A stretch of DNA of 64,000 nucleotides, from assembly GCF_014648095.1 (NCBI RefSeq), contig NZ_BMQL01000006.1:124001-188000 (forward strand), in the 5' to 3' direction. Positions 16,320-27,918 of this stretch are shown piece after piece; position 1 is the first letter of the stretch; each line of letters starts with the position of its first letter. Under the pieces are notes generated by a model. That model saw only the letters and a program-made list of their open reading frames with translations. It was not told the origin of the DNA and ran no database searches. This DNA is from Deinococcus ruber (GTDB taxonomy: Bacteria > Deinococcota > Deinococci > Deinococcales > Deinococcaceae). The position numbers were made by a program, and so were the translations under genes.

Positions 16320-17597
16320 ATGACTGACCTTTCAGCTTCGCAGCCCCAGACCGACTCGCAGATTCGTGTTCACCGGATCGAGGCACGTTTCATGGAACTG
16401 CCCAACTCGGTCAATGCCTTTGTGGTCGAATTGCCCGCCAGCGTGGTGATCGTGGATACCGCGCTGGCGATGTCGAGCGCCCGCGAGATCCGCAGGGTAG
16501 CCGACGACACCGGCAAGCCGATCCGCGCCGTGCTGCTGACGCACGGACACCCCGACCACTACACCGGCCTGTGGGCCTTTCCCGGCATTCCCAGCTACGC
16601 CACTGCCGAAACCCTGGCTTTCGCGCACCGTGAAGACGACGAGAAGCACGAAGACGGCACGTACCTGCTCGGGGAAGATTACCCGCTCGACCGGCTGTTT
16701 CCCGACACCATCATCGAGGACGGCTTCGCGCTGGACGTGGACGGCACGAAATTTACGTATGTGAACCTCGGCCCCGGCGAGTCGGACGACGACGGCATGT
16801 GGATCTTCGAGGACGAACACGGCGTTCAGCACGCCTTCATCGGTGACGCCGCCTCTGACCGCACGCACGCCTACTTTGCCGACGGGCACACCGCGCACTG
16901 GCTGAAGAACCTCGACAAGCTTCAGGAAGTGCTGCGCCCCGACGCCAAACTGTATGTCGGTCACGGTGACAGCCCGGTTTCGCTCGACATCGTTCCAAAG
17001 CAGCGCACCTACATCGAGACGTTCCTTCAGACCGTGCGCGACCTGCCACAGGGACTGACGCCCGAACAGGCCAGCGAGGCAGTGGTGGCGAAGATGTCGC
17101 CGCTGGTGCCCGAAGACCGGCTGATTACCCTGCTGACCTACAAACTCGACCGGGGCATCGAGCGTGCCCAACAGCAGCAGACAGCGGCTCCAGCATCTGC
17201 TCAGGCGACGCTCGACGAGTACTACCGCAGCGCCAACGCCGGAGACTGGAGCGCGTGGTGCGACCTGTTCGCCGACAACACCGTGATGGATGAGCAGCTC
17301 GCGGGCCACGTCGAAACGGCGGCGACCCTGCGGCAGATGATGGCAAACGGGCTGGGCGGCTACGCGTCGTTCCGCAACGAGCCGAAGCATACGGTGCTCA
17401 GCGGCAATCAGGCGGCGGTGGTATCTCAGATCACCGGACGCACGCATACCGGCACCGATATCTCGGCGCGGGTCATCAACTACTTCCAGTTCGATGACGC
17501 GGGCAAGATCGTGTATTTCATGAACACTCACGACACCGTGCCGTTCCAGCCACTGTTCGACCCCGCCAACACCGCCCCGGCAACGGAAACGGTCTGA
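16320..17597 (+). CDS. Metallo-beta-lactamase-fold hydrolase fused to a SnoaL-like domain
   Basis: The 425-residue product has an MBL domain (about 15-280) with the metal site H75-G-H77-P-D79-H80 (LLTHGHPDHYTGL), a later bridging aspartate in FIGDAASD and a histidine in LYVGHGDSP. A C-terminal NTF2/SnoaL domain (about 300-420) begins LDEYYRSANAGDWSAW. The first domain should hydrolyse an ester, lactone or thioester; the second resembles the separate SnoaL protein encoded just upstream. The fusion supports a functional link between the two genes. GGAG precedes the ATG. Confidence 0.83.
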   Translation: MTDLSASQPQTDSQIRVHRIEARFMELPNSVNAFVVELPASVVIVDTALAMSSAREIRRVADDTGKPIRAVLLTHGHPDHYTGLWAFPGIPSYATAETLAFAHREDDEKHEDGTYLLGEDYPLDRLFPDTIIEDGFALDVDGTKFTYVNLGPGESDDDGMWIFEDEHGVQHAFIGDAASDRTHAYFADGHTAHWLKNLDKLQEVLRPDAKLYVGHGDSPVSLDIVPKQRTYIETFLQTVRDLPQGLTPEQASEAVVAKMSPLVPEDRLITLLTYKLDRGIERAQQQQTAAPASAQATLDEYYRSANAGDWSAWCDLFADNTVMDEQLAGHVETAATLRQMMANGLGGYASFRNEPKHTVLSGNQAAVVSQITGRTHTGTDISARVINYFQFDDAGKIVYFMNTHDTVPFQPLFDPANTAPATETV

Positions 17598-17599
17598 GC

Positions 17600-19201
17600 A
17601 TGCCTGTGCCTGCCCAGCTCGGCACCCAGGCCACGGCGGCCCCCGGCGAAAGCGGAACCGACTACATCGTGGTCGGGGCGGGGTCTGCCGGGTGCGTGGT
17701 GGCGGCGCGGCTGAGTGAGTCGGGGAGCCGGGTGGTGCTGATCGAGGCGGGGAATACCCCTCCCGAGGTGGTGCACGATCCGCGCCGCTGGCCCGAACTG
17801 TGGAGCACGCCGCTCGACTGGGGGTATGTCAGCGAACCGCAGCCCTCACTGAACGGACGCACCACCCACGAACCACGCGGCAAAGGGCTGGGCGGCACCA
17901 GCAACATGAACCTGATGATGTACGTGCGCGGCCACCCGCAGGATTTTGCGGGCTGGGGGCCGGGCTGGAGTTACCCGGAGCTGCTGCCGTACTTCCAGCG
18001 CCTCGAAGCCCATGCCAGCAGCGCCACTTCCAGCAGCGAAGACCCGTCAGAGGGCCGGATGCAGATTCGCAGCGCCGGGCAGACCTCGGAAAATCCGGCG
18101 GCGAAGGCGTTTCTGGAGGCGTGCGCCCAGATCGGGTACGCCCGCAACCCGGACACGCTGGCGGGCGAACAGGTGATCGGCGCGGGCTGGCACCACCTGA
18201 ACATCCGGCAGGACGGTCTGCGCGAAAGCACGTATACCGGGTATCTGCGCCCGGCGCTGTCGAGGCCCAATCTGCGGGTCGAAGCCGACGCCCTCGTTCA
18301 CGAGTTGCTGTTCGACGGCACGCGCTGCGTGGGTGTGCGCTACCAGCAGGGCGACGTGCTGCACGACCTGTACGCCTCGCAGGAAGTGATTCTGAGCGCC
18401 GGAACCTACGGTTCTCCTCAGCTGCTGCTGCTGTCGGGCATCGGGCCTGTGGAGGAACTGGAACGCTGCGGCATTCCTGTGCGGCGCGAGTTGCCGGGCG
18501 TGGGCGAACACCTTCAGAACCACGTGCTGACCGGCGTGGTCCACACCTGGGCCAGCGACCTGCCGCGCTCAGAGCTGAATCACTCGGAGGCGTATCTGTA
18601 CGCGTCTTCCGGGCTGCCCGCCCCCGACGCCGAGCCGGACGCCCCCGACATCCAGATCAATCTGGTGACGTTGCCCTTCGATCTGCACGAGGTTCAGGCG
18701 CAGCCGCAGGCCATCACCATGGTGGTCGGCCTGACCGATCCGGCGTCTCGGGGCAGCGTCCGGCTGCGTGACCGCGACCCCAGCCACCGCCCGCTGCTGC
18801 ATCCCAATTATCTGGGCCACCCCGCCGATCTGCCGCGCCTGAGCTTTGGCGTCCGGCTGGCCCGCCGCCTGTATGCCGCGCCCGCCTTCGCCGCGCAGGT
18901 CGGGCCAGAGCTGCTGCCAGGGCCAGCGGTGCCCGATGAGGCGCTGGGCACGTATCTGCTGGATCACACCGATTCCTACCACCACCCGGTCGGCACCTGC
19001 CGGATGGGAAGCGGCGCAGACGACGTGGTGGATTACGAGTTGCGGGTACACGGAATGAGCGGGCTGCGGGTCATCGACGCCTCGGTCATGCCGCGCATTA
19101 CCCGTGGCAACATTCACGCCGCTGTGCTGGCAATCGCCGAAAAGGGAGCCGCGCTGATTCTGAGCCGCGCTTCCCAGTCCCCCCATGCGGAGGTTTTATG
19201 A
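17600..19201 (+). CDS. GMC-family FAD oxidoreductase
   Basis: The 533-residue product shows the FAD-binding motif VVGAGSAGCVVAARLSE near residue 25 with LIEAG after it, and the GMC signature region GGTSNMNLMMYVRG. A second signature, LSAGTYGSPQLLLLSGIGP, and the C-terminal active-site segments HHPVGTCRMG and RGNIHAAVLAIAEKGA are also present. Members oxidise alcohols such as choline, glucose or aromatic alcohols with FAD. In the C-terminal segment a His stands where many members have Asn. There is no signal peptide, so it is cytosolic. It starts three bases after the MBL gene and overlaps the DJ-1 gene by four bases. Confidence 0.88.
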   Translation: MPVPAQLGTQATAAPGESGTDYIVVGAGSAGCVVAARLSESGSRVVLIEAGNTPPEVVHDPRRWPELWSTPLDWGYVSEPQPSLNGRTTHEPRGKGLGGTSNMNLMMYVRGHPQDFAGWGPGWSYPELLPYFQRLEAHASSATSSSEDPSEGRMQIRSAGQTSENPAAKAFLEACAQIGYARNPDTLAGEQVIGAGWHHLNIRQDGLRESTYTGYLRPALSRPNLRVEADALVHELLFDGTRCVGVRYQQGDVLHDLYASQEVILSAGTYGSPQLLLLSGIGPVEELERCGIPVRRELPGVGEHLQNHVLTGVVHTWASDLPRSELNHSEAYLYASSGLPAPDAEPDAPDIQINLVTLPFDLHEVQAQPQAITMVVGLTDPASRGSVRLRDRDPSHRPLLHPNYLGHPADLPRLSFGVRLARRLYAAPAFAAQVGPELLPGPAVPDEALGTYLLDHTDSYHHPVGTCRMGSGADDVVDYELRVHGMSGLRVIDASVMPRITRGNIHAAVLAIAEKGAALILSRASQSPHAEVL

Positions 19202-19803
19202 CGCAGCATCTGCCGCTCGCAGGCCAGAAGATCGCCGTGCTGGTCGAGAGCGATTTCTACGAGCCTGAGATTTTCTACTATCAGCGCCGCTTTGCCGAGG
19301 AAGGCGCGGAAGTGCACTTCATGACGCGCCTGTGGGGCCAGCCCTCGCTGACCTTCCAGGGCCACGAGTACCGCGCTCCGTTCTCGGTCGACAAGAGCTT
19401 TGAAGGCATGTCGGACGAGACGCTCCGCAGCTACGCCGCCGTGATCGTGCCGTCTGGCATGGTGTCTGACCGCCTGCGGTACACCTCCGATGTCCGCGAA
19501 CTGTCGCCTGCCACCGCGTTCATGGTGCGGGCGTTTGCCGAGCCAGACGTTCTCAAGGGCATCATCTGTCACGGGCTGTGGCTGATGGCGAGCGCCCCGG
19601 AGACGGTGCGGGGCCGCCAGCTGGTGGTGCACAACAACCTGCACGGCGACGCGCTGAACATGGGCGCACAGTACGTCGATCAGGACGTGGTAATTGACGG
19701 CGACCTGATCACCGGGCGCACCGGAGGACATCACCACCTGTTCGCCCGCCAGATCATCGACACGCTGATCGCCCGCAGCAAGACCGCCGAGGTGCCCGCT
19801 TGA
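19198..19803 (+). CDS. DJ-1/PfpI-family protein (small form)
   Basis: The 201-residue product is a compact DJ-1/PfpI domain: KIAVLVESDFYEPEIFYYQRR with an acidic residue in the conserved position, then the nucleophile elbow with C124 (GIICHGLWLM). It is close in size to typical PfpI and deglycase members. Its ATG overlaps the GMC stop (ATGA). A VOC-family gene follows with another overlap. DJ-1 and glyoxalase-like proteins together suggest handling of reactive aldehydes, but this is an inference. Confidence 0.85.
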   Translation: MTQHLPLAGQKIAVLVESDFYEPEIFYYQRRFAEEGAEVHFMTRLWGQPSLTFQGHEYRAPFSVDKSFEGMSDETLRSYAAVIVPSGMVSDRLRYTSDVRELSPATAFMVRAFAEPDVLKGIICHGLWLMASAPETVRGRQLVVHNNLHGDALNMGAQYVDQDVVIDGDLITGRTGGHHHLFARQIIDTLIARSKTAEVPA

Positions 19804-20240
19804 GCGCCATGACGTTCTCGCACGTGGCGCTCAACTGCCGCGATCTGGCCGCCACCGAACGCTTTTACCAGCAGCACCTGGGATTTCAGCTTGTTCGCCG
19901 CATCGACCTGGAAGACAGCAGCATCGTGTTTCTGCGACTGGGCGACGTGAGGCTCGAACTGTTCCAGTCGCAGGAAGACCGCCCCGATGAGCACTCGGAC
20001 GGCCCGGCGCGGGTGGGCGTGCGTCACCTTGCCTTTCAGGTCGATGACCTGGACACGGCCCTCAGTCGTCTGGGCTCTGCCGCCCAGCTCACCCTGGGGC
20101 CGCTCGATTTCGACAGTTTCATTCCCGGCTGGCGCAGCGCGTGGCTGACCGACCCTGACGGACGGGTCATCGAGATCAGCCAGGGCTACGCCGACGATCC
20201 AGCGCCCTCTTCCAGCCTTTCAAAGGAGGCACAGCCATGA
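19800..20240 (+). CDS. VOC/glyoxalase-family protein
   Basis: The 146-residue product has the paired beta-alpha-beta-beta-beta modules of the VOC superfamily: FSHVALNCRDLAATERFYQQ at the start and RHLAFQVDDLDTALSRL in the second half. It has metal-ligand candidates H in the first strand, H in RHLAF and E in VIEISQG. It could be a glyoxalase, dioxygenase or epimerase. TTG 19800 overlaps the previous stop; ATG 19809 is an equally good start. It is coupled by a 4-base overlap to the AGE-family gene. Confidence 0.78.
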   Translation: MSAMTFSHVALNCRDLAATERFYQQHLGFQLVRRIDLEDSSIVFLRLGDVRLELFQSQEDRPDEHSDGPARVGVRHLAFQVDDLDTALSRLGSAAQLTLGPLDFDSFIPGWRSAWLTDPDGRVIEISQGYADDPAPSSSLSKEAQP

Positions 20241-22123
20241 CCATCGGCGATTCCGTTCAGAGCAGTGTGACCCAGACGGCGACCACCCAGCAGGACACGT
20301 CCGAAACCAACGCCATCAGCTTTTCGTTCTCGGACAGCGTGGCCGGGTACGTCCAGAGCTTCGATGCCGAGAAGCGCCGCTTCGAATTTCGCACCAGCGA
20401 CGGGCGCATCTTCCAGATACGGCTGAAGGGCGGCACCTACGCCTACCTGGTTCGCAACCTGGGTGAGCCGTACCTGGACGCTACCGGGCAGATCGACAGC
20501 ATGCTGGAACCCGGACGCTTCCTGTACGTGTACGGCACGTATTACCCGCAGGAGAACGCGCATGTCTTCGAGGCGCAGTTCCTGCTGTTCGTGGGCCGCA
20601 AGACGGATGAATTCACCTTCGAGAAGCAGAACTGGTGGATTCATCAGCTGTCCGAGATCGCCCGCTTCTACCGCAAGGCGCAGTTCGGCACCGGGCCGAT
20701 CGACTACAAGGATTACCGCACCACCATCAACCTGTCGGGCGCAAGGCCGCTGGACAACTACGTTCAGGAAACCGACACCATCTCGCGGCTGGTCTACGGC
20801 TTCGCCTCGGCCTTCATGCTGACCGGCGAAGACGAATTCCTAGAAGTCGCAGAGAAGGGCACCGAGTATCTGCGCGACCACATGCGCTTCTTCGACCGCG
20901 ACGAGAACATCGTGTACTGGTATCACGGCATCAACGTGAAGGGCGCACGCGAGGAGAAGCTGTTTTCGTCGGAATTCTCGGACGACTACGACGCTGTGCC
21001 CGCCTACGAGCAGATCTATGCGCTGGCCGGGCCAATCCAGACCTACCGCGTGACCGGCGACCCGCGCATTCTGAACGACGCCAACCTGACCATCGACCTG
21101 TTCGACCGCTTCTTTCTCGACAAGGAGCGCGGCGGCTACTACTCGCACCTCGACCCGATCACCCTCGACCCGCTCAGCCCGTCGCTGGGCGAGAACACCG
21201 GCAAGAAGAACTGGAATTCCGTGGGCGACCACGCGCCCGCCTACCTGATCAATCTGGTGCTGGCGACCCGCGACCCGCGCTTCGAAAAGATGCTCGAAGA
21301 CACCTTCGACACCATCACCAACCACTTTCAGGATTACGACAACAGCCCCTTCGTGCAGGAGAAATTCCTCCAGGACTGGTCGCCGGATCGTCAGCACATG
21401 TGGCAGCAGAACCGGGGCGTGGTGGGCCACAACCTGAAGATCGCCTGGAATCTGATGCGGATGTACGGCTCCAAGCCCAAGCCGGAGTACGAGAAGCTGG
21501 CCCGCCGCATTGCCGAAGAAATGCCGAAAGTCGGCCTGGACGTACAGCACGGCGGCTGGTACGACGTGATGGAACGCGCCCGCTCGCACGGCGATGAGCG
21601 TTACCGCTTCGCCTTCCACGACCGCAAGGCCTGGTGGCAGCAGGAACAGGGCATCCTGGCCTACCTGATTCTGAACGGCGTGCTGGGCGACGAGGAATAT
21701 CTGCGTCTGGCCCGCGAATCGAGCGCCTTCTACAATGCCTGGTTCCTGGATCACGACGACGGAGCCGTGTACTTCAACGTGTTCGCCAACGGCATGCCGT
21801 ACCTGCTCGGCACCGAGCGCTTCAAGGGCAGCCACTCGATGAGCATGTATCACTCCTCGGAGTTGTGCTACCTGTCAGCGGTCTACAGCAACTTGCTGAT
21901 CTTCAAGAAGCCGATGGACTTTTACTTCAAGCCCGAGCCGGGCGGCTTCAAAGACAACATCCTGTACGTGTCGCCCGACATCCTGCCGCCCGGACGCGTC
22001 AAGATCAGCGCCGTGACCATCGACGGCAAGCCCTACGACAACTACGACGCCGACGATCTGAGCGTCAAGCTGCCGGAATCCGACGTGCGTGTGAAAGTCA
22101 TGGTGACGTTGCAGCCGATCTGA
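20237..22123 (+). CDS. N-acylglucosamine 2-epimerase-like (AGE-family) protein
   Basis: The 628-residue product has an N-terminal beta-rich domain (about 30-130), then a long alpha/alpha barrel with AGE-family features. These include the repeated aromatic helices (YEQIYALAGPIQTYRVTGD, HPxxxxNL-like VGHNLKIAWNLMRMYG) and the HGGWYDVMERA segment. AGE members epimerise or isomerise sugars, often with histidines at the barrel mouth. In the Synechocystis icfG cluster, as recalled, a protein of this type (slr1855) precedes the first STAS gene, exactly as here. Its start overlaps the VOC stop (ATGA). Confidence 0.72.
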   Translation: MTIGDSVQSSVTQTATTQQDTSETNAISFSFSDSVAGYVQSFDAEKRRFEFRTSDGRIFQIRLKGGTYAYLVRNLGEPYLDATGQIDSMLEPGRFLYVYGTYYPQENAHVFEAQFLLFVGRKTDEFTFEKQNWWIHQLSEIARFYRKAQFGTGPIDYKDYRTTINLSGARPLDNYVQETDTISRLVYGFASAFMLTGEDEFLEVAEKGTEYLRDHMRFFDRDENIVYWYHGINVKGAREEKLFSSEFSDDYDAVPAYEQIYALAGPIQTYRVTGDPRILNDANLTIDLFDRFFLDKERGGYYSHLDPITLDPLSPSLGENTGKKNWNSVGDHAPAYLINLVLATRDPRFEKMLEDTFDTITNHFQDYDNSPFVQEKFLQDWSPDRQHMWQQNRGVVGHNLKIAWNLMRMYGSKPKPEYEKLARRIAEEMPKVGLDVQHGGWYDVMERARSHGDERYRFAFHDRKAWWQQEQGILAYLILNGVLGDEEYLRLARESSAFYNAWFLDHDDGAVYFNVFANGMPYLLGTERFKGSHSMSMYHSSELCYLSAVYSNLLIFKKPMDFYFKPEPGGFKDNILYVSPDILPPGRVKISAVTIDGKPYDNYDADDLSVKLPESDVRVKVMVTLQPI

Positions 22124-22130
22124 ACTGAGC

Positions 22131-22157
22131 GCCCGCGCCAAAAGCCTTGGCGCGGGC
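22131..22157 (+). terminator. GC-rich hairpin between AGE and STAS genes
   Basis: GCCCGCGCCAA (22131-22141) pairs over 11 bp with TTGGCGCGGGC (22147-22157), eight bases after the AGE stop. There is no T run, so it may be a partial terminator that sets the ratio of enzyme to regulator mRNA. Confidence 0.5.
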
Positions 22158-22191
22158 TGCACCTGGCAGACCATTCACCACGGGGGACAGC

Positions 22192-22523
22192 ATGGAAATC
22201 ACCTCAGAACAGGTACAGAACGTCACGGTCATCACCCTGAAGGGCGACATCGACGGCAAGACGGCCGGCACCACCCAGCAGACGGTGTTGCCGATGATTC
22301 CCAGCGACGGGCGGCTGCTGCTCGATATGAGCGCCGTACCGTACATGTCGAGCGCGGGCCTGCGGATGCTGCTGCTGATCTACCGGCAGGCACAGAGCAA
22401 ACACAGCGAGGTCGCGCTGGTCGGCCTGACCGACGACATCAAGGACACCATGTCGGCCACCGGATTCCTCAGCTACTTTCTGACCGCTGCCGACGTGGCA
22501 GCGGGCGTGAAGAGTTTCAGCGC

Positions 22524-22527
<4 letters not shown>
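22192..22527 (+). CDS. STAS-domain anti-sigma-factor antagonist 1
   Basis: The 111-residue product is a single STAS domain: VTVITLKGDIDGKTA, LLLDMSAVPYMSSAGLRML and a closing VALVGLTDDI strand. S54 aligns with the serine of SpoIIAA that is phosphorylated by the anti-sigma kinase. It should shuttle between phosphorylated and free forms under control of the kinase and phosphatase domains of the protein at 25164. It sits directly before, and overlaps, glgX. The ATG at 22192 follows a GGGG-A Shine-Dalgarno-like sequence. Confidence 0.88.
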
Positions 22528-24674
<2,147 letters not shown>

Positions 24675-24761
24675 ATCCTGCGCCCTTCCCCGCCGACTTC
24701 ATCCTTCCGTTGATCCACCCTCACTGCTCTGGGCCAGCTCCGGCCCCTAAAGGAAACCCTC

Positions 24762-25085
24762 ATGGCCTTTGACGCAACTCTTGAAACCACCCCCGACGCC
24801 GCCATCATCACCCTTTCCGGCGAACTCGACGCCTCCGCCGCCCCCAAATTCCGCACCGCCATCGAGCAGGCCGCCGAGAGCAGCCCGACCCGTCTGGTGC
24901 TGATGATGCAGAACCTCGATTACATGGCGTCGGCTGGCCTGCGGGCGCTGGTCTTCGCCAAGCAGAAGATGGGCAGCGGCGTCGAACTGTACGTGATCGG
25001 CGCACAGGAAGCGGTGGCCGAGACCATCGAACTGACCGGATTTCAGCACAGCGTCACCATGCAGAGCGAATACCAGCCCGTATAA
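24762..25085 (+). CDS. STAS-domain anti-sigma-factor antagonist 2
   Basis: The 107-residue product is a second STAS domain (DAAIITLSGELDASAAPKF, MQNLDYMASAGLRAL). The serine of ASAGLR aligns with the phosphorylated residue of SpoIIAA. Together with the first STAS protein it gives the partner-switching system two possible outputs. AAAGGA precedes the ATG. It lies directly upstream of the HATPase-SpoIIE fusion gene. Confidence 0.88.
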   Translation: MAFDATLETTPDAAIITLSGELDASAAPKFRTAIEQAAESSPTRLVLMMQNLDYMASAGLRALVFAKQKMGSGVELYVIGAQEAVAETIELTGFQHSVTMQSEYQPV

Positions 25086-25163
25086 GCGCCCACCGATCTG
25101 GCGTGACCGAGTGCCGACAAGCGCCGAGCACGCCACCCACGGCCCGAAAAGAATGAGGACAAG

Positions 25164-26885
25164 GTGACTGCGACTGAACTGCTGACTGTTCCGGGCAATC
25201 TGGACGCGCTCGACGATATTGCAACCTATGTGCTGAACGCGGCGACGCAGGCGGGGCTTGACCGCAAGAGCGCGTATCGGCTGCGCCTGGCCGTCGATGA
25301 AATCGCCACCAACATCGTGACGCACGGCTACGAGGAAACGGGCCAGGAAGGACCGATCTGGGTACAGGCCAACCTGCTGCCGCAGATGCTGACCATCGTG
25401 CTGGAAGACGAAGCGCCCGAGTACGACCCGCTGAACACGCCGACCCCCGACGATCTGGACGCCCCCATCGAGGACCGTCAGATCGGCGGGCTGGGCGTGT
25501 ACCTGACCCTGCGGGGCGTGGACGAATTTCATTACGAGCGTGCGGGGGCGCGAAACCGCAACGTCTTTACCATGCGGCGCGGCACCAGAGACGTTCCCGC
25601 CGAGGTCAGCCCCGCCGGACTGACGCTGCTGGTGTACTCTCCCAATCCGGCGGTCGTGGGCAGTCTGACCACCACGCTGCGCGGACTGGGCTACAGCGTG
25701 GAAGTGGTGACCAGTCCGGAGGCGGCCCAGCAGATGATTACGGGCGGCGAGGCCAGCGCCCTGCTGATCTCTGACAGCACGCCCGTCCACGACGTGAAGA
25801 CGCTGCTTGCCATGAGCGCCGAACAGGAAGTCGGCAAGCGCCCGGCTCTGCTGGCCTACACCCAGCATCTGGTGCAGCCCGAGCGACTGAAGACGCTGCT
25901 GGATCTGGGCATTCCCGATTACCTGAGCCTGCCCCTCGACCCGGCACTGGTGCGTGCCCGTATCGCGGCCGCCGTCGAACTGCGTCGCCTGAGCGATCAC
26001 TCCGAGGGTGCCCGCAAGGACGCCGAATGGCTGCTGATCGAGCGCGACGTGCAGATCGGGCGCGACATCCAGCTCAGCTTCCTGCCGCAGACCCTGCCAC
26101 AGCCGCCCGGCTGGGAACTGGCGGCGTACTTCCGGCCCGCCCGCGAGGTCGCCGGAGACTTCTATGACGCCTTCGAGCTGACCAACGGGCGCAGGCTGGG
26201 CTTCGTGATCGCCGATGTCTGCGACAAGGGTGTGGGCGCGGCGCTGTTCATGGCGCTGTTCAAGACCCTGATTCGCTGGGGAGCGCAGCAGAACGTGAAT
26301 CTGGGTTGGCTCGACACCGCCAGCACGTCGGTGACGCAGAACCGCGAATGGCTGAAAAGCTCTCCCGAGGCGCGTCGCCAGAGCCTGCCCAGCATCGGCA
26401 CCGGGTCGCTGCTCAACGCCATCGCGGGCACCAACCGCTATATCGTCGAAAACCACGGCATGACCGGGTATTTCGCCACGGTGTTCTTCGGCATTCTCGA
26501 TCCTCAGAACGGCAACCTGATCTATATCAATGCCGGACACAACCCGCCGTTTATTCTGCGGGCCAACGGCGACCAGGAGCTGCTCAAGCCCACCGGGCCA
26601 GCCGTGGGCATGCTGCTCGACGGCGTGTTCAACATCCAGCAGGCCAAGCTGATGCCGGGCGATACGCTGTTTGCCTACACTGACGGCGTGACGGACGCCA
26701 AGGACATTCACGGTCAGTTCTTCTCGATGCACCACCTGACCGAGCTGATGCAGAAGCCGCCGTCTTCGGCCAACGGTGCCGTCAACAGGGTGCGCGATCA
26801 GCTTCTGGAGCATATTGGAGCCGCTGCCCAGTTCGACGACATCACCATGATCTGCGTACGGCGCGATCAGGGCACGCCTCTATGA
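25164..26885 (+). CDS. HATPase-receiver-SpoIIE (PP2C) fusion, IcfG/RsbU-like
   Basis: The 573-residue product combines three parts. An RsbW-like HATPase at about 1-135 has the N box RLRLAVDEIATNIVTHG and GGLGVYLTL as the G2 segment. A receiver-like domain spans about 148-275 (TLLVYSPNPAVVGSL, LLISDSTP, YLSLPL). A SpoIIE/PP2C phosphatase spans about 300-565 with AGDFYDAFEL, IADVCDKGVGAAL, YTDGVTDAKD and FDDITMI supplying the metal-binding acids. Kinase and phosphatase for the two adjacent STAS proteins may thus reside in one chain. The start is GTG after GAGGAC. In Synechocystis the corresponding gene is icfG, there without the HATPase fusion as far as recalled. Confidence 0.87.
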   Translation: MTATELLTVPGNLDALDDIATYVLNAATQAGLDRKSAYRLRLAVDEIATNIVTHGYEETGQEGPIWVQANLLPQMLTIVLEDEAPEYDPLNTPTPDDLDAPIEDRQIGGLGVYLTLRGVDEFHYERAGARNRNVFTMRRGTRDVPAEVSPAGLTLLVYSPNPAVVGSLTTTLRGLGYSVEVVTSPEAAQQMITGGEASALLISDSTPVHDVKTLLAMSAEQEVGKRPALLAYTQHLVQPERLKTLLDLGIPDYLSLPLDPALVRARIAAAVELRRLSDHSEGARKDAEWLLIERDVQIGRDIQLSFLPQTLPQPPGWELAAYFRPAREVAGDFYDAFELTNGRRLGFVIADVCDKGVGAALFMALFKTLIRWGAQQNVNLGWLDTASTSVTQNREWLKSSPEARRQSLPSIGTGSLLNAIAGTNRYIVENHGMTGYFATVFFGILDPQNGNLIYINAGHNPPFILRANGDQELLKPTGPAVGMLLDGVFNIQQAKLMPGDTLFAYTDGVTDAKDIHGQFFSMHHLTELMQKPPSSANGAVNRVRDQLLEHIGAAAQFDDITMICVRRDQGTPL

Positions 26886-27009
26886 GCGGCCGTCTCCGCC
26901 AGATTTCGGAACTGTCCGTTCTGCGCCACGCTGCACCGACCGCGCCTTCTCCCCTCGCGCTCACGCCACTTCTGGCAGACACGGGGCGACTCCAGCAAAG
27001 GAATTTTGC

Positions 27010-27768
27010 GTGCCACACATAATTTCTGTGCATTCGTTTCGCGGTGGAACCGGGAAATCGAATACCACCGCCAATCTGGGAACGCTGTATGCCCTTCAGG
27101 GCTACCGGGTGGGCATCATCGACACCGACATCCAGTCGCCCGGTATTCACGTCCTCTTCAACCTCGAACCCGACGCGATGAAGCATACCCTCAACGATTA
27201 CCTGTGGGGCCGCTGCAACATCGAAGACGCCGCACACGACGTGTCCGGGCAGATCGACCCCGATATGAAGGGCCGCATTCTGCTGGTGCCTTCGAGCATC
27301 AAGACCAACGAGATCAGCCGGGTGCTGCGCGAAGGCTACGACGTGGGCCTGCTCAACGACGGTTTTCAACGACTGATCGAGCAGCTCGATCTCGATATCC
27401 TGATGATCGATACCCACCCCGGCGTGGGCGAGGAAACACTGCTCTCGATTGCCATCAGCGACGCGCTGGTGATCGTGATGCGCCCCGACCAGCAGGACTT
27501 CCAGGGCACCAGCGTGACCGTCGAGATCGGGCGGCATCTGGACGTACCGAAGATGATGATCGTGGTGAACAAAGCGCCCGCCGTGTTCGACGAGGCCGAC
27601 ATCAAACGCAATGTCGAGAGCGCGTACAGCTGCGAGGTGGCCGCGATCTTCCCGCACTCCGACGAGATCATGACCCTGGCGAGCGGCGGCGTGTTCGTGG
27701 CACGTTACCCCAACCACCTGATTACCCAGCGCTACCGTGAAGTGACAGGCATGCTGCTGGCTCCCTGA
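27010..27768 (+). CDS. MinD/ParA-like ATPase 1
   Basis: The 252-residue product is a P-loop ATPase of the MinD/ParA type: IISVHSFRGGTGKSNTTANLG, GIIDTDIQSPG, LMIDTHPGVGEETL and MIVVNKAP. The signature lysine of the deviant Walker A motif (KGGxGK) is replaced by Arg. Family members partition or position complexes at membranes or DNA. No ParB or MinE gene is near. It follows the SpoIIE gene and precedes a HAMP protein, so it may position or switch the signalling proteins. GTG 27010 with AAAGGA upstream. Confidence 0.85.
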   Translation: MPHIISVHSFRGGTGKSNTTANLGTLYALQGYRVGIIDTDIQSPGIHVLFNLEPDAMKHTLNDYLWGRCNIEDAAHDVSGQIDPDMKGRILLVPSSIKTNEISRVLREGYDVGLLNDGFQRLIEQLDLDILMIDTHPGVGEETLLSIAISDALVIVMRPDQQDFQGTSVTVEIGRHLDVPKMMIVVNKAPAVFDEADIKRNVESAYSCEVAAIFPHSDEIMTLASGGVFVARYPNHLITQRYREVTGMLLAP

Positions 27769-27790
27769 GACGCTGTGCCTGCATTCGGGC

Positions 27791-27832
27791 CGCTCTGAAT
27801 CTGTGGCGCTCAGAGCGACCTGCACGGGCAGG
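27791..27832 (+). terminator. Two tandem hairpins after the first MinD-like gene
   Basis: CGCTCTGA (27791-27798) pairs with TCAGAGCG (27810-27817), and right behind it CCTGC pairs with GCAGG (27819-27832). Neither is followed by a T run. They may be RNA-processing or attenuation structures within the operon. Confidence 0.35.
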
Positions 27833-27918
27833 AACAGAGCTGGCGGGCGTCAGCCCCGACGGTCTGCCAGATCGGCTTCCTGAATTCTGGTACAGCCTTC
27901 CACTTCCGGGAGACAGCT

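Noticed and set aside
24747..26813. 688-codon minus-strand frame
   Set aside because: Antisense to STAS 2 and the HATPase-SpoIIE gene, with no domain of its own.
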